Shown here: positions 45,962 to 58,207 of the stretch, in pieces
Layout of the letters: each line of letters begins with the position of its first letter
Numbering within the stretch: the stretch's first letter is position 1
Source: Liquidambar formosana
Taxonomy: Eukaryota > Streptophyta > Magnoliopsida > Saxifragales > Altingiaceae
Reading direction: 5' to 3'
Length of the DNA: 64,000 nucleotides
Assembly (NCBI GenBank): GCA_039720395.1
Contig: CM077829.1
Coordinates: forward strand, 23,143,955 to 23,207,954
Translations under genes and position numbers: made by a program
Notes under the pieces: generated by a model
Told to the model about the DNA's origin: nothing
Database searches by the model: none
The model's input: the letters and a program-made list of their open reading frames with translations, nothing else

Positions 45962-48619
45962 ATGGCTTCTAGCAATGATTCCAACATCAAGTATCCATAC
46001 TATGTGATCAAGAATACATACAAGGCACCAATCTATGATGAATCCCAAGACAAGGTATTGCTTGAACCCAAGAAGCATCTCTCATACCTCTATTCCCAAC
46101 ATGAGGTTAGTTCTTCCCAACTTAACATGTTTATCTTGAAATCTTGATTTCTATTGGATAAAATGCATTCCCATGATCTTCTTTTGATTGTTTTTATCAT
46201 TGTTGAGCCAAGTTCATTGATTTGGCAAGGATTGAATATGTAAAAAGCTTGTTTCCCAATGCTTGAGAAAAGATGCCCACCAAGTGTTTGATAAAATACC
46301 AAAGAGACAAAAACATGTTCAATTCTTGGAAAATCATTAGGTTTGCATTGTAGCACAAAGTCAAATGGTTTTGGCAAGGATTTGGTATACAAAATCTTTC
46401 GTTTCAATGCTTGAAAACAAGTCACACACCAAGTGTTCGATAAAATGCCCGAAGGACAAAACCATGTTCAATCCTTACAAAATCAATGAATTTGAATACA
46501 CAAAGTCATGGGCATTCATTTCTAATTCATTTCATGAATCAAAACCCATATTTTAAAACTTTTGGAAAACTATTTGAAATCAATTACCAATGTATGCCCA
46601 ATATCTCTATGTTTTCAATGCTAACTCAATACACAATCCTTTGACATAGCCCGATTTCCAAAGTCTCCGTACAAGGACATCAATGAAGGGGCTCATCTCA
46701 TAGTGGAGACATATGGAACATGCCCAACCACATGCTCGCAAGATAATAAAGAAGGCGGGTTTTGGCCCTTCCTAGATGCTCTATGGAACGAGCAATGGGA
46801 TAGGCAAGCATTGTTTTCCTTGACAGAGCTATGGTGGGACACCACCAACACTTTCCATTTCAGCTTCGGGGAGATGACCATGACCCCTAAGGATTTCACC
46901 ATGATAACTGGGTTGAGCTTGAAAGGCAAGCGCTTGGAATACTACGAGCATGCCAACATGGATCAGAACTACATAGTAGCTCTACTCGGGGTGGAAGCGG
47001 AGTTAAGCCCAAAAGGTGTGCGCCGTACTTGGCTCTACAACACCTTTGCCATTGTGGAAGAGAGTGAGGGGACGGATCCCCAATACATTGTGAGAGCTTT
47101 CTTGCTCTACTTGATTTCATGTACCTTCTTTGCGGGCACCAATGACATGGCTCGACTAGAGTTGCTAGCTAGCATGGAGGATGTGAACAAAATTGAGAGA
47201 TACAACTGGGGTGGGGCTACTTTCGCAACCATGTATCGCTCCATAACTGACATGTCCTGAGGAGTTGCAAAGAACTTTGGGGGACTTCCTTTCGTTTGTG
47301 AGGTAACAAAGAACATTCAATTCTCTATTATTTCCCGAAACTTAGCACATACATGATTTCTTCTATTTCTTCGATTTTCCACAGATATGGTACTACGAGT
47401 ACCTGAACATGTGCCGCCCAACTCTTGCTAGTGATGCCATGTCATGGCCCATTTTTCAGAATTACGCTCCATCTTGCTTGGCTACTAAAGCCTCCAACCG
47501 ACATGATTATGCCCATGCAAGGGCATATCTTGCCAGCTTGACTGTAGATATGGTAAAATCTTTCTTTCTCTTTTTATCTTTTTATCTTTTTTCTCATTTC
47601 TCATTTTAAGCTCAACAGGTGGAATGGGATCCATGGAGGCTGTGGGAGCATAGGCTACCCGAGAAATACTCCTCTTGTTTGGAGTTGACAAGCAAAAGGG
47701 TCCTTTTTGAAGGCCCCACAGGTAGATGCTGGTATCTTGGGGAGCGAGTCCTGAGACAAGTCCACGGAAATATGAGTGCTGCTGCAACACCTTCCATGCC
47801 ACCAAAGTATATGAGGCATACTAGCCACCTAGTGGGGGATGAACTAGAAGAGGCTCTGAGGGGTTGGGATGCTGACGGATTCACCTCCCCTCGCATAGAA
47901 TACACTGCCTTTTGCCGACAATATCTGATGAATCCTAGGGTCACTGGCCTCCCACCTCAAGGGTTGAGCTCCCGAAACTCTTAAACTATTTTTTAAGATC
48001 ATAAGAAAGACTCTTTTTGATAAGCATTTGAATTTCAGGGCCGACGGGCAAGGGGACACAGCTCCACAGTTGGATCTACTACAGGGATGACTTACAATGA
48101 CGAGGATGATGACCTTGAAGGAAATCAACCTCCACCCCTCCCACCACTAAATTGGTATGTGAACTTGTGCAGTGGGACAAAATTTGTGAAGACTGACATT
48201 ACCCATCCACCATTCGATGAGTATCCCAAGATTGATCCATATTATGAGAATGTGAGTTCTAAACTCTTACCTTCTTGAAATTGGATTCTTTCATTATTGT
48301 TAACCATGTTCATACTCTCCTAGGTTCCACGGGAGTACGCCCAGGAATGCATTGAACTCAACGAAGGATTAAGGAGGGATCTTGTGTGAATGAGTTTAAG
48401 AACTCAATTCTGGAAGCACGCTTGAATCCCCAAGTAAGTGATCATCTTTATTAATTTTCAACTAGAATTGGCACCATTACCCAACTAAACCATTATCTTT
48501 CTTTGCAACAGGCATCATCGTCTCATCCATCACAAGATATGCCCCCTCCTAGAGCACCTCGTTCAGGGCATGATGGAGCTGGGCCAAGTCGAAAGAGAAG
48601 GCCCACGGGAAATCATTGA
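45962..48619 (+). pseudogene. Plant mobile domain (PMD) gene of element C, broken
   Basis: Exons at 45962-46105, 46650-47302, 47385-47552, 47619-47963, 48039-48251, 48324-48433 and 48512-48619, the same seven-exon plan as in B with equal lengths for exons 1, 3, 4, 5 and 7. Lesions: TAG at 46701-46703 in place of Trp, a 1-base deletion near 46767, TGA at 47257-47259 in place of Arg, loss of the donor of intron 4 (GGG followed by TTGAG instead of GTGAG), a TGA in exon 6, and a 1-base loss there. The signature WWDTTNTFHFSFGEM is retained in exon 2, and the C terminus keeps a SRKRR run. This copy cannot make the full protein. Confidence 0.9.
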
Positions 48620-49094
48620 GTTTCACTCACCTCTTATTAGGAATGTTGGAACTTATTATCTTCTTGTCATGTACTAATTGGGAATTTCAATTCCCAACCT
48701 TGAACTCCTAGTATGGATACTTGATGAATCTATGTTGAACTTTATTGCAATGATATGATCTTGTATTGTGTGAAAAATGGGCTTAAATCAAGCACCAAAG
48801 AGTCAAAATATCACAAAAGGGCCAAACAAAGGCACAATAGGGCAAAAATGGGCCAAACAAAGCGGCTACCTCGGGTGACCACCTGGGGCTGGGCGGCTAG
48901 CTGCCTGGGCCCACGCAGGCTAGCCGCCCAGGCCTGGGTGGTCACCCGAGCCCGAAGCGGAGTTTCACCTGTTTTTTAGGAAGTTTCCTATTTTGACGGA
49001 TTTTCACCTTCCAAAACACAGATTTCCGAATTTTTTCCTATAAAAGCACATCCAAAGGGTCTCAAACCCTACTTACATTCATTGAGAGCAAGTT
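48620..49094 (+). promoter_or_regulatory. Promoter region of the DUF7745-type gene in element C
   Basis: Full palindrome at 48870-48950 (arms CTCGGGTGACCACC/GGTGGTCACCCGAG, perfect) and a TATA box, CTATAAAAG, at 49038-49046, 87 bp further on, with the ATG about 50 bp later. The layout is the same as in B. Confidence 0.75.
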
Positions 49095-50381
49095 ATGGAA
49101 GCCCTAGACAAATTCTTGAGTGATTTTCTGAAAGTTATGAGTGTGGGGGCAAGGAAGGAGTTCAAGCGCTACTGTTTGGATCCATTGTTCTCTTTGATGC
49201 ATGTGAAGCTTGAAACCACTCTTCTTGCTGCTGCTACATACTTTTGGGATCCCCAACTTCATGTATTCCGTTTCAACTACGAAGAGCTATGCCCAACAAT
49301 GGAGGAATTTTGTGCTTTGTATGGAGTTTCACCTGTAGGACCTTTTATCCTCCCTACTCCACGCTCAAGTTACCTGATTTCCTTCTCCAACTTCCTTGGA
49401 ATTTCTCAACAAGAGGTCTCCATATTTGTGAAGGACCACATGGTGAATCTCATGGAAATAGCAACTTCCTTTTTGGCTCATGATAGCAAAAGTACCCTAA
49501 ATTTCAACCTTACTACTCAACACGCTCTTGCTTTTTGCTTGATTGGTCGCTTCCTTATCTCCACGGGGACTCTCTATGTCCGTATTCAAATATGTGAACT
49601 GATTCCTCTTCTTCTTGAACATGACAACCTGATTCCCATGGTGCTAGCTAAAACCCTGAATAGCTTAGACAAAGCTCATGATAATCCACAAGCCCCATTA
49701 GGAGGGAGCCCCATTCTGCTGCAGATGTGGCTTCTCGAAAGGCTTAACTTCTTATCTCCTGCCACCATTAACCCATACAAACCCCAACATTATTGTTGCC
49801 GTCGAGTTGAACTCCCTGGTCAATTTTCTTTGAGGGAATGGTTAGGATACTTCCAAACTCTCTCATGGCGAAACATCAAGTGGTTTGTCCTCATATGGGG
49901 ATGCAAGGAACAAATTCTTCTTCGAACTTCTGGGTGTGCTATGGTCAAGCTCATAGGGTCGAGATCAACTTCATTCTATTGGACTTCAAGAATCCTTCGC
50001 CAGATGGGTGCCATGCAAACCATACCTACTTCCATGGTATTCGATCATTCTATTGAACCTGTGGGCCCCACAATGGTTAAGTGAGCCAAGACTAGATGGA
50101 CTGACCAACTGAAACTGACTCGAGCTGAAAACACTGATGGGCCTTATGTCATGAGCCCTGAATATAAGACATAGTTGAAGACTAGCTTGGGTGAAAGAGA
50201 AACCATACGCAGGGAAAGGGTTTATGACCTTATCAAGGACACAAGGCTTAGATTTTGCAGGGAAGACATTCTGGAAGCAGTGGAAGCAGCACATGCCCAT
50301 GACTTACGAAAAAAGCGAAGACTTGAAAGAAAAGAAAAGAAAGCAAACCAAGAGACTCTGAAGAAGAACAAAAGGACTTGA
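49095..50381 (+). pseudogene. DUF7745-type gene of element C, two nonsense codons
   Basis: Aligns codon by codon with the 428-residue proteins of A and B, with no length change. Two Trp codons became stops: TGA at 50082-50084 (Trp330 of B) and TAG at 50172-50174 (Trp360). Both are G-to-A changes. The first 329 codons remain open, so a truncated product without the basic C terminus is formally possible. TYFWDP, FNYEELCPTMEEF and the Trp-rich segment are present. The TATA box and palindrome upstream look intact. Confidence 0.92.
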
Positions 50382-50631
50382 ATACTTGAAGAATAGGATA
50401 TCTATGGCATGTCAATAGTTCTTTATCTACCACCAATAAATTGCTTTGTCAATCAATTAGTTCTAAATGAATTGCTAATAATAATTTAATTTTGAGATTT
50501 GTTGTTGTGGTGTTGTTTGGACCGCACCCAAGGTAACTTTATGGGTTGCCTACGTATCCCCATCCTTTTTTTCTTTTTCTTTTTTTTTCTTTTCTTTTCT
50601 TTTTTCTTTCTTTCTTTTTTTTTTCTTTCTT

Positions 50632-50675
<44 letters not shown>

Positions 50676-50756
50676 GAATGGGGAATCAGGCCCTCGTAGT
50701 TCAAATGCCTTAACTTTTGCCTAGGCCGCCCTTATGGGTTTTCAACCTAGCAGGCC
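50382..50756. other. Convergent 3' spacer with pyrimidine tract (element C)
   Basis: T/C tract at 50565-50672 (108 bp, the last 37 or more bases pure T) between GCCTACGTATC and CCTCGTAGTTC. No gene. Confidence 0.65.
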
Positions 50757-52205
50757 TTACACATAATACTTCTTCAATTGATCCAAATTGGTAGGACGAG
50801 CGAACTCAATCCCATCCAAATCCATGAGGCGAACAGCCCCTGCTGGCAATATCTCTTTAATGACATACGGGCCACCCCAACTTGATTTGAACTTCCCTCG
50901 TGGATCAAAAATTGGACGCTCTGATTTCTTTCAACACCAATCTCCTTTCTTTAAACCTCGGTCTTTGACATGCTTGTTGAATGCTCTTGCAACCCTTCGC
51001 TGATATCCCTGCACATGATACAAGGCCCTCAATCGCCTTTCATCGAGCAATGCCAGCTCATCATAACGGTTCTTAACCCACTCTGCTTCTGCTATCTGAT
51101 TCTCCATGGCAAGTCGTAATGACGGTACCTCCAACTCAATAGGCAAAACAGCCTCCATCCCATACACCAAAGAATAAGGGGTAGCCCTTGTTGACGATCT
51201 TACGATGTTCTATAGCCCCACAAGGCTAAGGGTAACTTCTCATGCCAATCAATGTAAGTGTCAGCTGTTTTCTGTAATATCTTCTTAACATTCTTGTTGG
51301 CGGCCTCCACTGCTCCATTAGTCTGCGGGCGATAAGGGGAGGATAGATGGTGCACTATATTGTATTTCTGCAAAAGCTCCTTGGTTTCTTTCTGAAAGTG
51401 CTAACCATTGTCTGAAATAATCTCATGGGGTACTCCATATCTATAAATGATGTTGAGCTGTATGAACTGCGCTACCTTCTTAGCATTCAGGATCTTGAAA
51501 GATGCAGCCTCTACCCACTTAGTGAAGTAATCAATAGCTACCAAGATGTATTCATGCCCATTGGAGGCTTTTGACTTAATCTGCCCAATTATATCTATTC
51601 CCCACACTGCAAAGGGCCAAGGCGACAACATGCTTGTCAAAGGCATGGAAGGCAAGTGTTGTCCATTAGCAAAGACCTGACACTTGTGACACTTCTTGAC
51701 ATGTGCATAGCAATCTCTCTCCATTGTAGACCAATAGTAGCCCAATCTCATGATTTTCTTGGCTAGCATATAACCATTCATGTGCGGTGCCTCAACTCCT
51801 TTATGGATTTCACTGACAAGACGTTCGGCTTCTTCCTCGGTGACACACAACAGATGGACCCCGTCGTATGACCTCCGGTATAGCTTTCCTCCACACAAAA
51901 CATAGTGACTTGCTAGCCTCCTTAGTGTTCTCCTATCAACGCAGGACGCTCCTTCAGGATACTCCCTTTCCTCAATGAATTTCATGATGTTATAGTACCA
52001 AGGATGGCCATCTTTTACTTCCCCTTCTCGAATAGAGCAGCAATACACAGGTTTTTCTCTACATTCTATCACCAACGGTTTTACATTCCCACCATCCGGG
52101 ATTTCCACCATAGAAGCTAGAGTTGCCAAAGCATCAGCGAACTGATTCTTATTTCTTGACAAATAATTGAACTCTATTTCCACAAATTCCTTAGTCAAGG
52201 CTTCT
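50757..52205 (-). pseudogene. pol of element C: end of RNase H and integrase, broken
   Basis: Minus strand from 52205 down. Ends of the second RNase H, then integrase with the HHCC finger (CHKCQ), Asp in GIDIIGQ, Asp in IISDNG, and the C-terminal GPY-type part reaching the stop at 50757-50759. Lesions: a stop at about 52205 in the RNase H-integrase joint, a CAG-to-TAG stop at about 51401 right after ISDNG, and frameshifts near 51200 and 50930. Several of the stops are C-to-T changes on the coding strand. Confidence 0.88.
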
Positions 52206-54135
52206 AACTAAGCATGATACGGCAGCAGCTTTTCATCACGAGTCTTCCACTCTCCCTTTATCTGGCAGATAATCAATGTTGAATCTCCGAAAACCTCTAA
52301 CTCTTTGATCCCCAATTCTAGCGCGGCTTCCAATGCAAGGATGCAGGCTTCATACTCGGCAATATTGTTGGTTGCTTCAAACCCTAACTTGACCACTAAG
52401 GGTGTAAATGCTTCTTCAGGTGAGACCAGTAGGACTCCTATTCGATACCCCCTCTTATTTGCAGCTCCATTGAAGTATACCTTCTAGACCTTCTTTCCAA
52501 TCTCCAAGACATCCTCATTGGGGAATTGAATCATTGAATTGTTCTGATGATGCCACAAGGCAGCTAGCCAAGTAATCTGCAATGATACTTCCTTTTACTG
52601 ACTTCTGTGTTACATACTTTATGTCGAATTCATTGAGGAGAATCGACCAACGAGCAGTTCTGTAGGATAAAACTGGCCTTTCTATCAAGTACTTCAGTGG
52701 ATCCATACGACTTATCAAGAAAACCTCATATGACATCATGTAGTGATGGAGTTTCTGAGTTGCCCACACCAAAGCCACACAAGCCTTCTCTATGGCATTG
52801 TACTTTACCTCATAGTCTGTCATCTTCTTGCTTAGGTAATAAATGGCATTCTCTTTCTTTGACCCCTCGAGGTACTGAGCTAGCATAGCTCCCGTCGCGG
52901 TTTCAGTGACCGTCAAGTATAACAATAACGGCTCACCTTGTCGCGGAGGAACTAGAATTGGTGGATTACTCAAATACCTTTTAATAGTCTCAAAAGCTTC
53001 TTGACATTCTCCGTTCCATACCTTCGGCACACCTTTCTTAAGCAACTTGAAGATCGGCTCGCACACCATAGTCAAATTAGCAATGAACCTGCTTATGTAC
53101 TGAATTCTCCCCAAAAACCCTCGAATCTGCTTTTCTGTGCTAGGCGGCTCCATCTCTACAATGGCCTTGATTTTCCCTGGATCAACCTCGATTCCCCTCT
53201 GAGTAATCATGAATCCTAATAACTTGCCCGCAGTGACACCAAATGCCCATTTCTGTGGATTCAGTCGCAAGTTGTACTTCTTTGCTCGTTCCAAGAACCT
53301 TTTTAGTGCCATGAAGTGTCCTTCTCGGTCCACGGACTTCACGATCATGTCGTCCACATACACTTCCACCTCTTTATGGATCATGTCATGCAGCAATGTT
53401 GTAGCAGCTCTCTGATAGGTAGCCCCAGCATTTCTCAAACCGAACGGCATCACTTTGTAGCAATATGTTCCCCACTGTGTGATAAAAGCTGTTTTCTCCA
53501 TATCCTGCGGCGCCATCTTTATCTGATTGTATCTAGAAAACCCATCCATGAAAGAGAGAAGCGCATGTCCTACAGTACTATCTACCAATACATCAATGTG
53601 GGGCAAAGGAAAATCATCCTTAGGGCTTGTTGCATTAAGATCTCGAAAATCCACACACATCCTCACTTTTCCATCCTTTTTAGGCACAGGCACTATATTG
53701 GATAACCATTCTGGATACTCCACAACCTATAGGAACCCCGCGTCAAGTTGCTTGGTTACTTCTTCCTTTACCTTCAATGCCCATTCAGGTTTTAACCTTC
53801 TCAATTTTTGCTTTACCGGCTTTTTAAAGGGATTAGTGGGGATGAAATCCTGCACAATGTCAGGATCTATGTCAGGCATGTCTTCATAAGACCATGCAAA
53901 GGCTGTTATGTTGGCCTTTAAGAGGGCTATCAACTTTTCTTTTTCAAGTGGTGGGAGGGTTATCCCAATTTTAATTATCTTTGGCAATTCATTTGTCCCT
54001 AAATTGATTGATTCCAATTCATCCATGTTAGGTTCGGTGACACCCCTTTTTCTTCGCTCGATGAGCTTCGGGGGGACGTCATTCCTAGGATCTATATCCA
54101 TGCCATAAATATCCATAGAAGAGAGAAAGGAAACA
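52206..54135 (-). pseudogene. pol of element C: reverse transcriptase and RNase H, broken
   Basis: Reads from 54135 down, starting just after the intron acceptor. Motifs include KKDGKVRMCVDFRDLN, VMPFGLRNAG and the catalytic YVDD. The first RNase H region has TVTETATGAML, as in A and B. In the second RNase H the first catalytic Asp is replaced by Asn (VYFNGAA instead of VYFDGAA). Stops: near 53725 (Gln to stop) and near 52487 (Trp to stop); a frameshift near 52520. It is inactive as it stands. Confidence 0.88.
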
Positions 54136-54319
54136 CTGCAAGCAAACAATGTACAAAAGAAACACACTTCATTAAAGGATCCAACAAGAAGACACAAACT
54201 TGAAGATAAAAGGAAACAATACTTGGTGCCACAACTATGAAATGACTCCTAACTCCACAGAGTGGGGTAGGCGGACACACTTTATTGAAAGCAGGAAAGA
54301 CTCTAACTAAGGAACCTAC
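54136..54319 (-). other. Ogre-like pol intron in element C, splice sites intact
   Basis: 184 bp on the minus strand, donor GTAGGT after AGCTT, acceptor TTGCTTGCAG. Phase 2 on both sides, so removal joins protease-linker and reverse transcriptase frames. The same position in B has AA instead of AG at the acceptor. Confidence 0.65.
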
Positions 54320-55304
54320 AAGCTACTATCAGGCAGGTCATGATCTTCCTCTTCAAGGATCTCTGCAATGGCTCCATCTCCTAGGTACCAATTACGAAGT
54401 GGCGTGGTTGCATGGTGAATTGACGAATCTTGGCAATCTTCTGTTGCTGACTCTCCCAAAGTAAGAACCACATCTTGGAACATGGTGACCATAGCCTCGG
54501 TATCCACATGCTCTACCCAGTCTTCTTTCTTCTTTCCCATACAATTGTACCAACTTGTCAAGCTACGAGGATTCGGCCCCTCTGTAAAGTACTTGTCACA
54601 AAAATCTCTATCTGCCAAAGCTGGATTGGAACTTGGGTAAAAAAGTGCAATAGTGTGATGGCTCTTCCTCTTCGAACTCTTGTACGCTTTCAAACCCCAT
54701 AGTAAGGACCATGTCTTGGAACAAAGTGACCATGGTTTCAGAATCCATGTGCTCCACCCAATCTTATTCTTTCTTCTCCCCATAGTTATCATTGATGGCT
54801 TCATCATCCACCATTTCAGCGGTGATTGGATACCACTCGGTGAAGAAAATCTCGAACCCCGGGATTCTGATCTTGGTTGTTGGATTGAACATAGGCTCTG
54901 GGAACCCACAGTATAGGAAGTCATCCCCCTCCTTGATAAAATAGCCATTCAGAGTCGGCCTGTATGGTGAAATCTTAAAGTCTGGCACCCTTCCTTCTGC
55001 TCTGGCCTTTCCCTTCTCCTTATTCCTCGTTGTCATTTCTGCATAGTCATTCTTGGTGGGCTCATACCCTAACCCAAAAGTATAGGAAACCATACGGTTT
55101 TGGACAGAATGGGGAATCCCTTGTTGGCGACGCCCTAGGCCCATACCCGGAAAGAAATTCATTTTTCGCATTATTTCACCAACATGTAAATTACTATAGG
55201 GACAATAGTAAAGGGGTATCAATTCTTCCTTTTCCAACTCTTTTTCTATACATTGCACATACTCGAACCCAGACAAAGGTATCTCAACTGATTTTGGTTT
55301 TATC
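54320..55304 (-). pseudogene. Protease-to-RT linker of element C, with internal duplication
   Basis: Homologous to 28125-28989 in B: the G-patch-like FFPGMGLGRRQQGIP, the GYFIKEGDDFLYCGFPEP segment, and an acidic tail ending LPDSS at the intron donor. Compared with B it carries about 240 extra bases, a diverged tandem copy of the DWVEHVDTEAMVTMFQD segment (54468-54540 and 54709-54782). A stop near 54770 and a frameshift near 55310 break the frame. The function of the linker is unknown. Confidence 0.75.
54468..54782. repeat. Diverged tandem duplication in the linker of element C
   Basis: Copies start at 54468 and 54709, 241 bp apart, and align over about 73 bp with several differences. B has a single copy. 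Confidence 0.75.
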
Positions 55305-57922
55305 TCACATACGGGTACTCCCGCCTATTTTCAAATCATAGTCCCCTTGAAGCGTGACAATAGCTTCCTCATGAGGGAACTTTACCTTTTGATGCAATGA
55401 TGATGGTACAGCCCCAGCAAGATGAATCCAAAGCCTTCCCAATAACAAATTAAAACAAGACGGCACATCCAAAACTTGAAACTCCACTCTGAACTCCGTG
55501 GGTCCCATGATTAGAGGTAAAGTGATCACCCCAATTACTTCTCTATGAGTATTATCATACGCCCTCACTGTCTGTCCAGATGGAGTGAAATCAGTGGGCC
55601 CCAAGCCCAAAATAGTTGTAGTTCTCAAGGGACATACATTCAGTGCAGAACCATTATCAATCAAAACTGTGGGAACTCTCTTCCCCATGGTGTCAACAGT
55701 TATATGCAAAGCTTGGGAGTGGCTTGGCCCACTCTTAGGTAAGTCAGCCTCTGTAAACACTATAGTGGAATTCTTCGGAGCAGGGTTTACTAGATTCACC
55801 AATCCCTCAGGAGACAAATCAATCGGAACCTGTATCTGATTTAACAACTTCAGCACTGTCTGTCTGTGTTTGTGAGAGGCCATAAGCAAGCCCCATATGG
55901 TGATATTGGCATTGGTCTTCTTCAACTGTCGGAGTACTTCATCCTCTTCTTCTTGCACATCAAGGCGCTTATCTAACTCACCCAGTGGATTATCAGATTC
56001 CAAGTGCGGAGGCTTGAAATGGCGACCCCCTCTTGTCATGTGGTCTACTTCTTCATCACTAGCCCATATGTCATCAATCTCATACGTGTCACCCATTAGG
56101 TCATCCCATTCAATCATATCAATGTCCTCCATCTGCACCTCTTCGAGTATATCATCCCAGCCCGTAGGAATTATGGGCTCACTTGGCAATGGATCAGGAT
56201 AAAGCACATAGTAATCAAATTTCCCCGAAGGTTCCCCCAACAACCCCACTTGAGGGTCTCCTACTTCATACCTTTCTTTCAACTGCTGTTGGATAGACTT
56301 CTTTTGCAAAAGTAGGATCTTTTGGTCAATGAGATCTTGAACAATCTTTTTCAACATAGCACAGTCCTCAGTGTCATGGCCGGGTATACCATGGTATTGG
56401 CAATATTGATGGGGTGTTTGGGGTCTTGGCTTTGGAGGGTGAGGTATGACAAGGCCTTGGTTACAGCAATGGTAAAAGGCTTGGGTCAAGGACATGGGTA
56501 AAGGGGTGTATTGTCTTATGGGTAGGCATGGTCGAGATGGGTCGGCTTCAATGGCATTTATGGAGTTGGATGAATTATGAGAGGGAAGTGGATTTTGGGT
56601 GACATTTGGGCAATTTGGTGGAGTTGGTGGTGAGATGATTTGTTTGTCAAGTAAGTCTTGGATCTCATGCCTAAGGCGATAGCAACGGTTGGTTGAGTGG
56701 CCTTTGGCTTGGTGGAATTTGCAGTATTCATTCTCATTGTAGCTCTTAGGTAATGGGTTTGGTGGTGGTCTTGGGTCGAGAGGTTTCAACAGGCCTCGGC
56801 TTTTTAGCTTCTCAAGTACTTTCTCAAGTAGCATATGCAGCTCAGTGAATTGGCGAGGTGGGTTGGTGTCATTTAGGGAGATGGGTTGAGTGGGTTGGGT
56901 TATAGCATTGACCTTGGCATTGTTTTTCCCAGCAAAGTTCGGCCTGTGGCTCCTTTGGACTTCTTCTGTCTTGATTGACCCATCGACAATAGCATCCTCA
57001 ACTTGTGTACTTGCTCCGATAAGAGCCTTGAAATTAGGGAAGTAGTGAGCAAAGAGGTGCTTGTGATATACCAGCAATAGGTTCTTAACCACCAACTGAA
57101 TCTGATCTTCCTCATTCGGTCTATCTACCATTTTCGAGGCCTTTTGCCTCCACCTTGTAATGAAGGCGGAGAAAGTCTCATTAGCCCCTTGTTTTGTGAT
57201 CTCTAGGTCCCTTCTTGTGACATCCACCTCAGTGTTGTACTTGTAGTGCTCTGAAAACTCATTACATATGTCCTCCCAAGTCCAGGTTCTATTCTCATCC
57301 AAGGCTAGGAACCACTTTAAAGCAGAAGTGGCTAGGGTTTCATGGAACATTTGGGCCAAGAGTTCATCTGTTGCTCCTCAAGGGTGCATAGCTCGTACAT
57401 ACACTTCAAATGGGTCTTAGGGCAACCCGTTCCATCAAACTTTTCTAATTCTAGCATCTTGAATTGTAATGGGATACGAGCTTGAGGAAACAAAGATAGG
57501 GTATGTACATCCACCATGTCATCTGTCCTACAGATTCCTTTTATAGTTCTCTCCAAGGCTTCTACCTTGCTAGCCAACACAGAATCTGTATCAGAGGTCT
57601 TCCCCTTACTTCCCCCTTCTAGGTTAAAAATTTCGGGTGATTCATTTCCCTTGGGCTTAGTACTTCCTCCCTCATTGGTCTTAGTGCCTTCTCCAGACTG
57701 GGTCCCATTTTCAGTGTTATCCCCCGGGGTACGGCCATTATTCTGTTCGGGTTCCGACATCTTGTGTTGGATATCTTGGGCCATTTTCAATGCTCTCTCG
57801 GATACATCGGTGGTGTAATCAAGCTTGGTCATGATAGCCTTCAAACAAGTCTCAACATCAAAGCCCCCTTCACTAGTTGCTTCGTCAGCCATATCTAACT
57901 GGTTGGTAAGATCAATCTTCAC
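55305..57922 (-). pseudogene. gag and protease of element C, frameshifted
   Basis: gag begins near 57875 (MADEATSEG) and shifts frame near 57370. The continuing frame runs open for 684 codons to 55305. It contains MFHETLATSALKWF, two Cys/His modules (CKFHQAKGHSTNRC and CQYHGIPGHDTEDC), then the aspartic protease VLIDNGSALNV and LLGRLW. Unlike B, gag and protease are in one open frame here, which shows that the stop between them in B is a lesion and that the family makes a Gag-Pro fusion. A frameshift follows near 55310, in the early linker. The stop upstream of the MADE start supports that start in both copies. Confidence 0.87.
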
Positions 57923-58207
57923 TAAGCGCTCTTACTGGTCGCGGATCCAAGCTAGTACGTCCTCTCACTCCTCTAAGAAAGGGAACAATCAGTCTCTCAT
58001 CCTAAGGGTATGTCCTAGGCTTCCATATTTGTCTCAATAACTTCACACCATATATACTCAATTAGTCCCTTCCAATTCAATCACCTTTGCAAGGGTCATG
58101 GGTGAAAGGTACGTATTAAGGATATAGGGTGCGAGGGTTCTCTTATTAAATGTTCATTAAGCACATCACAAACACGGTCAGGATATCATTACAAACAATG
58201 TGGGTGC

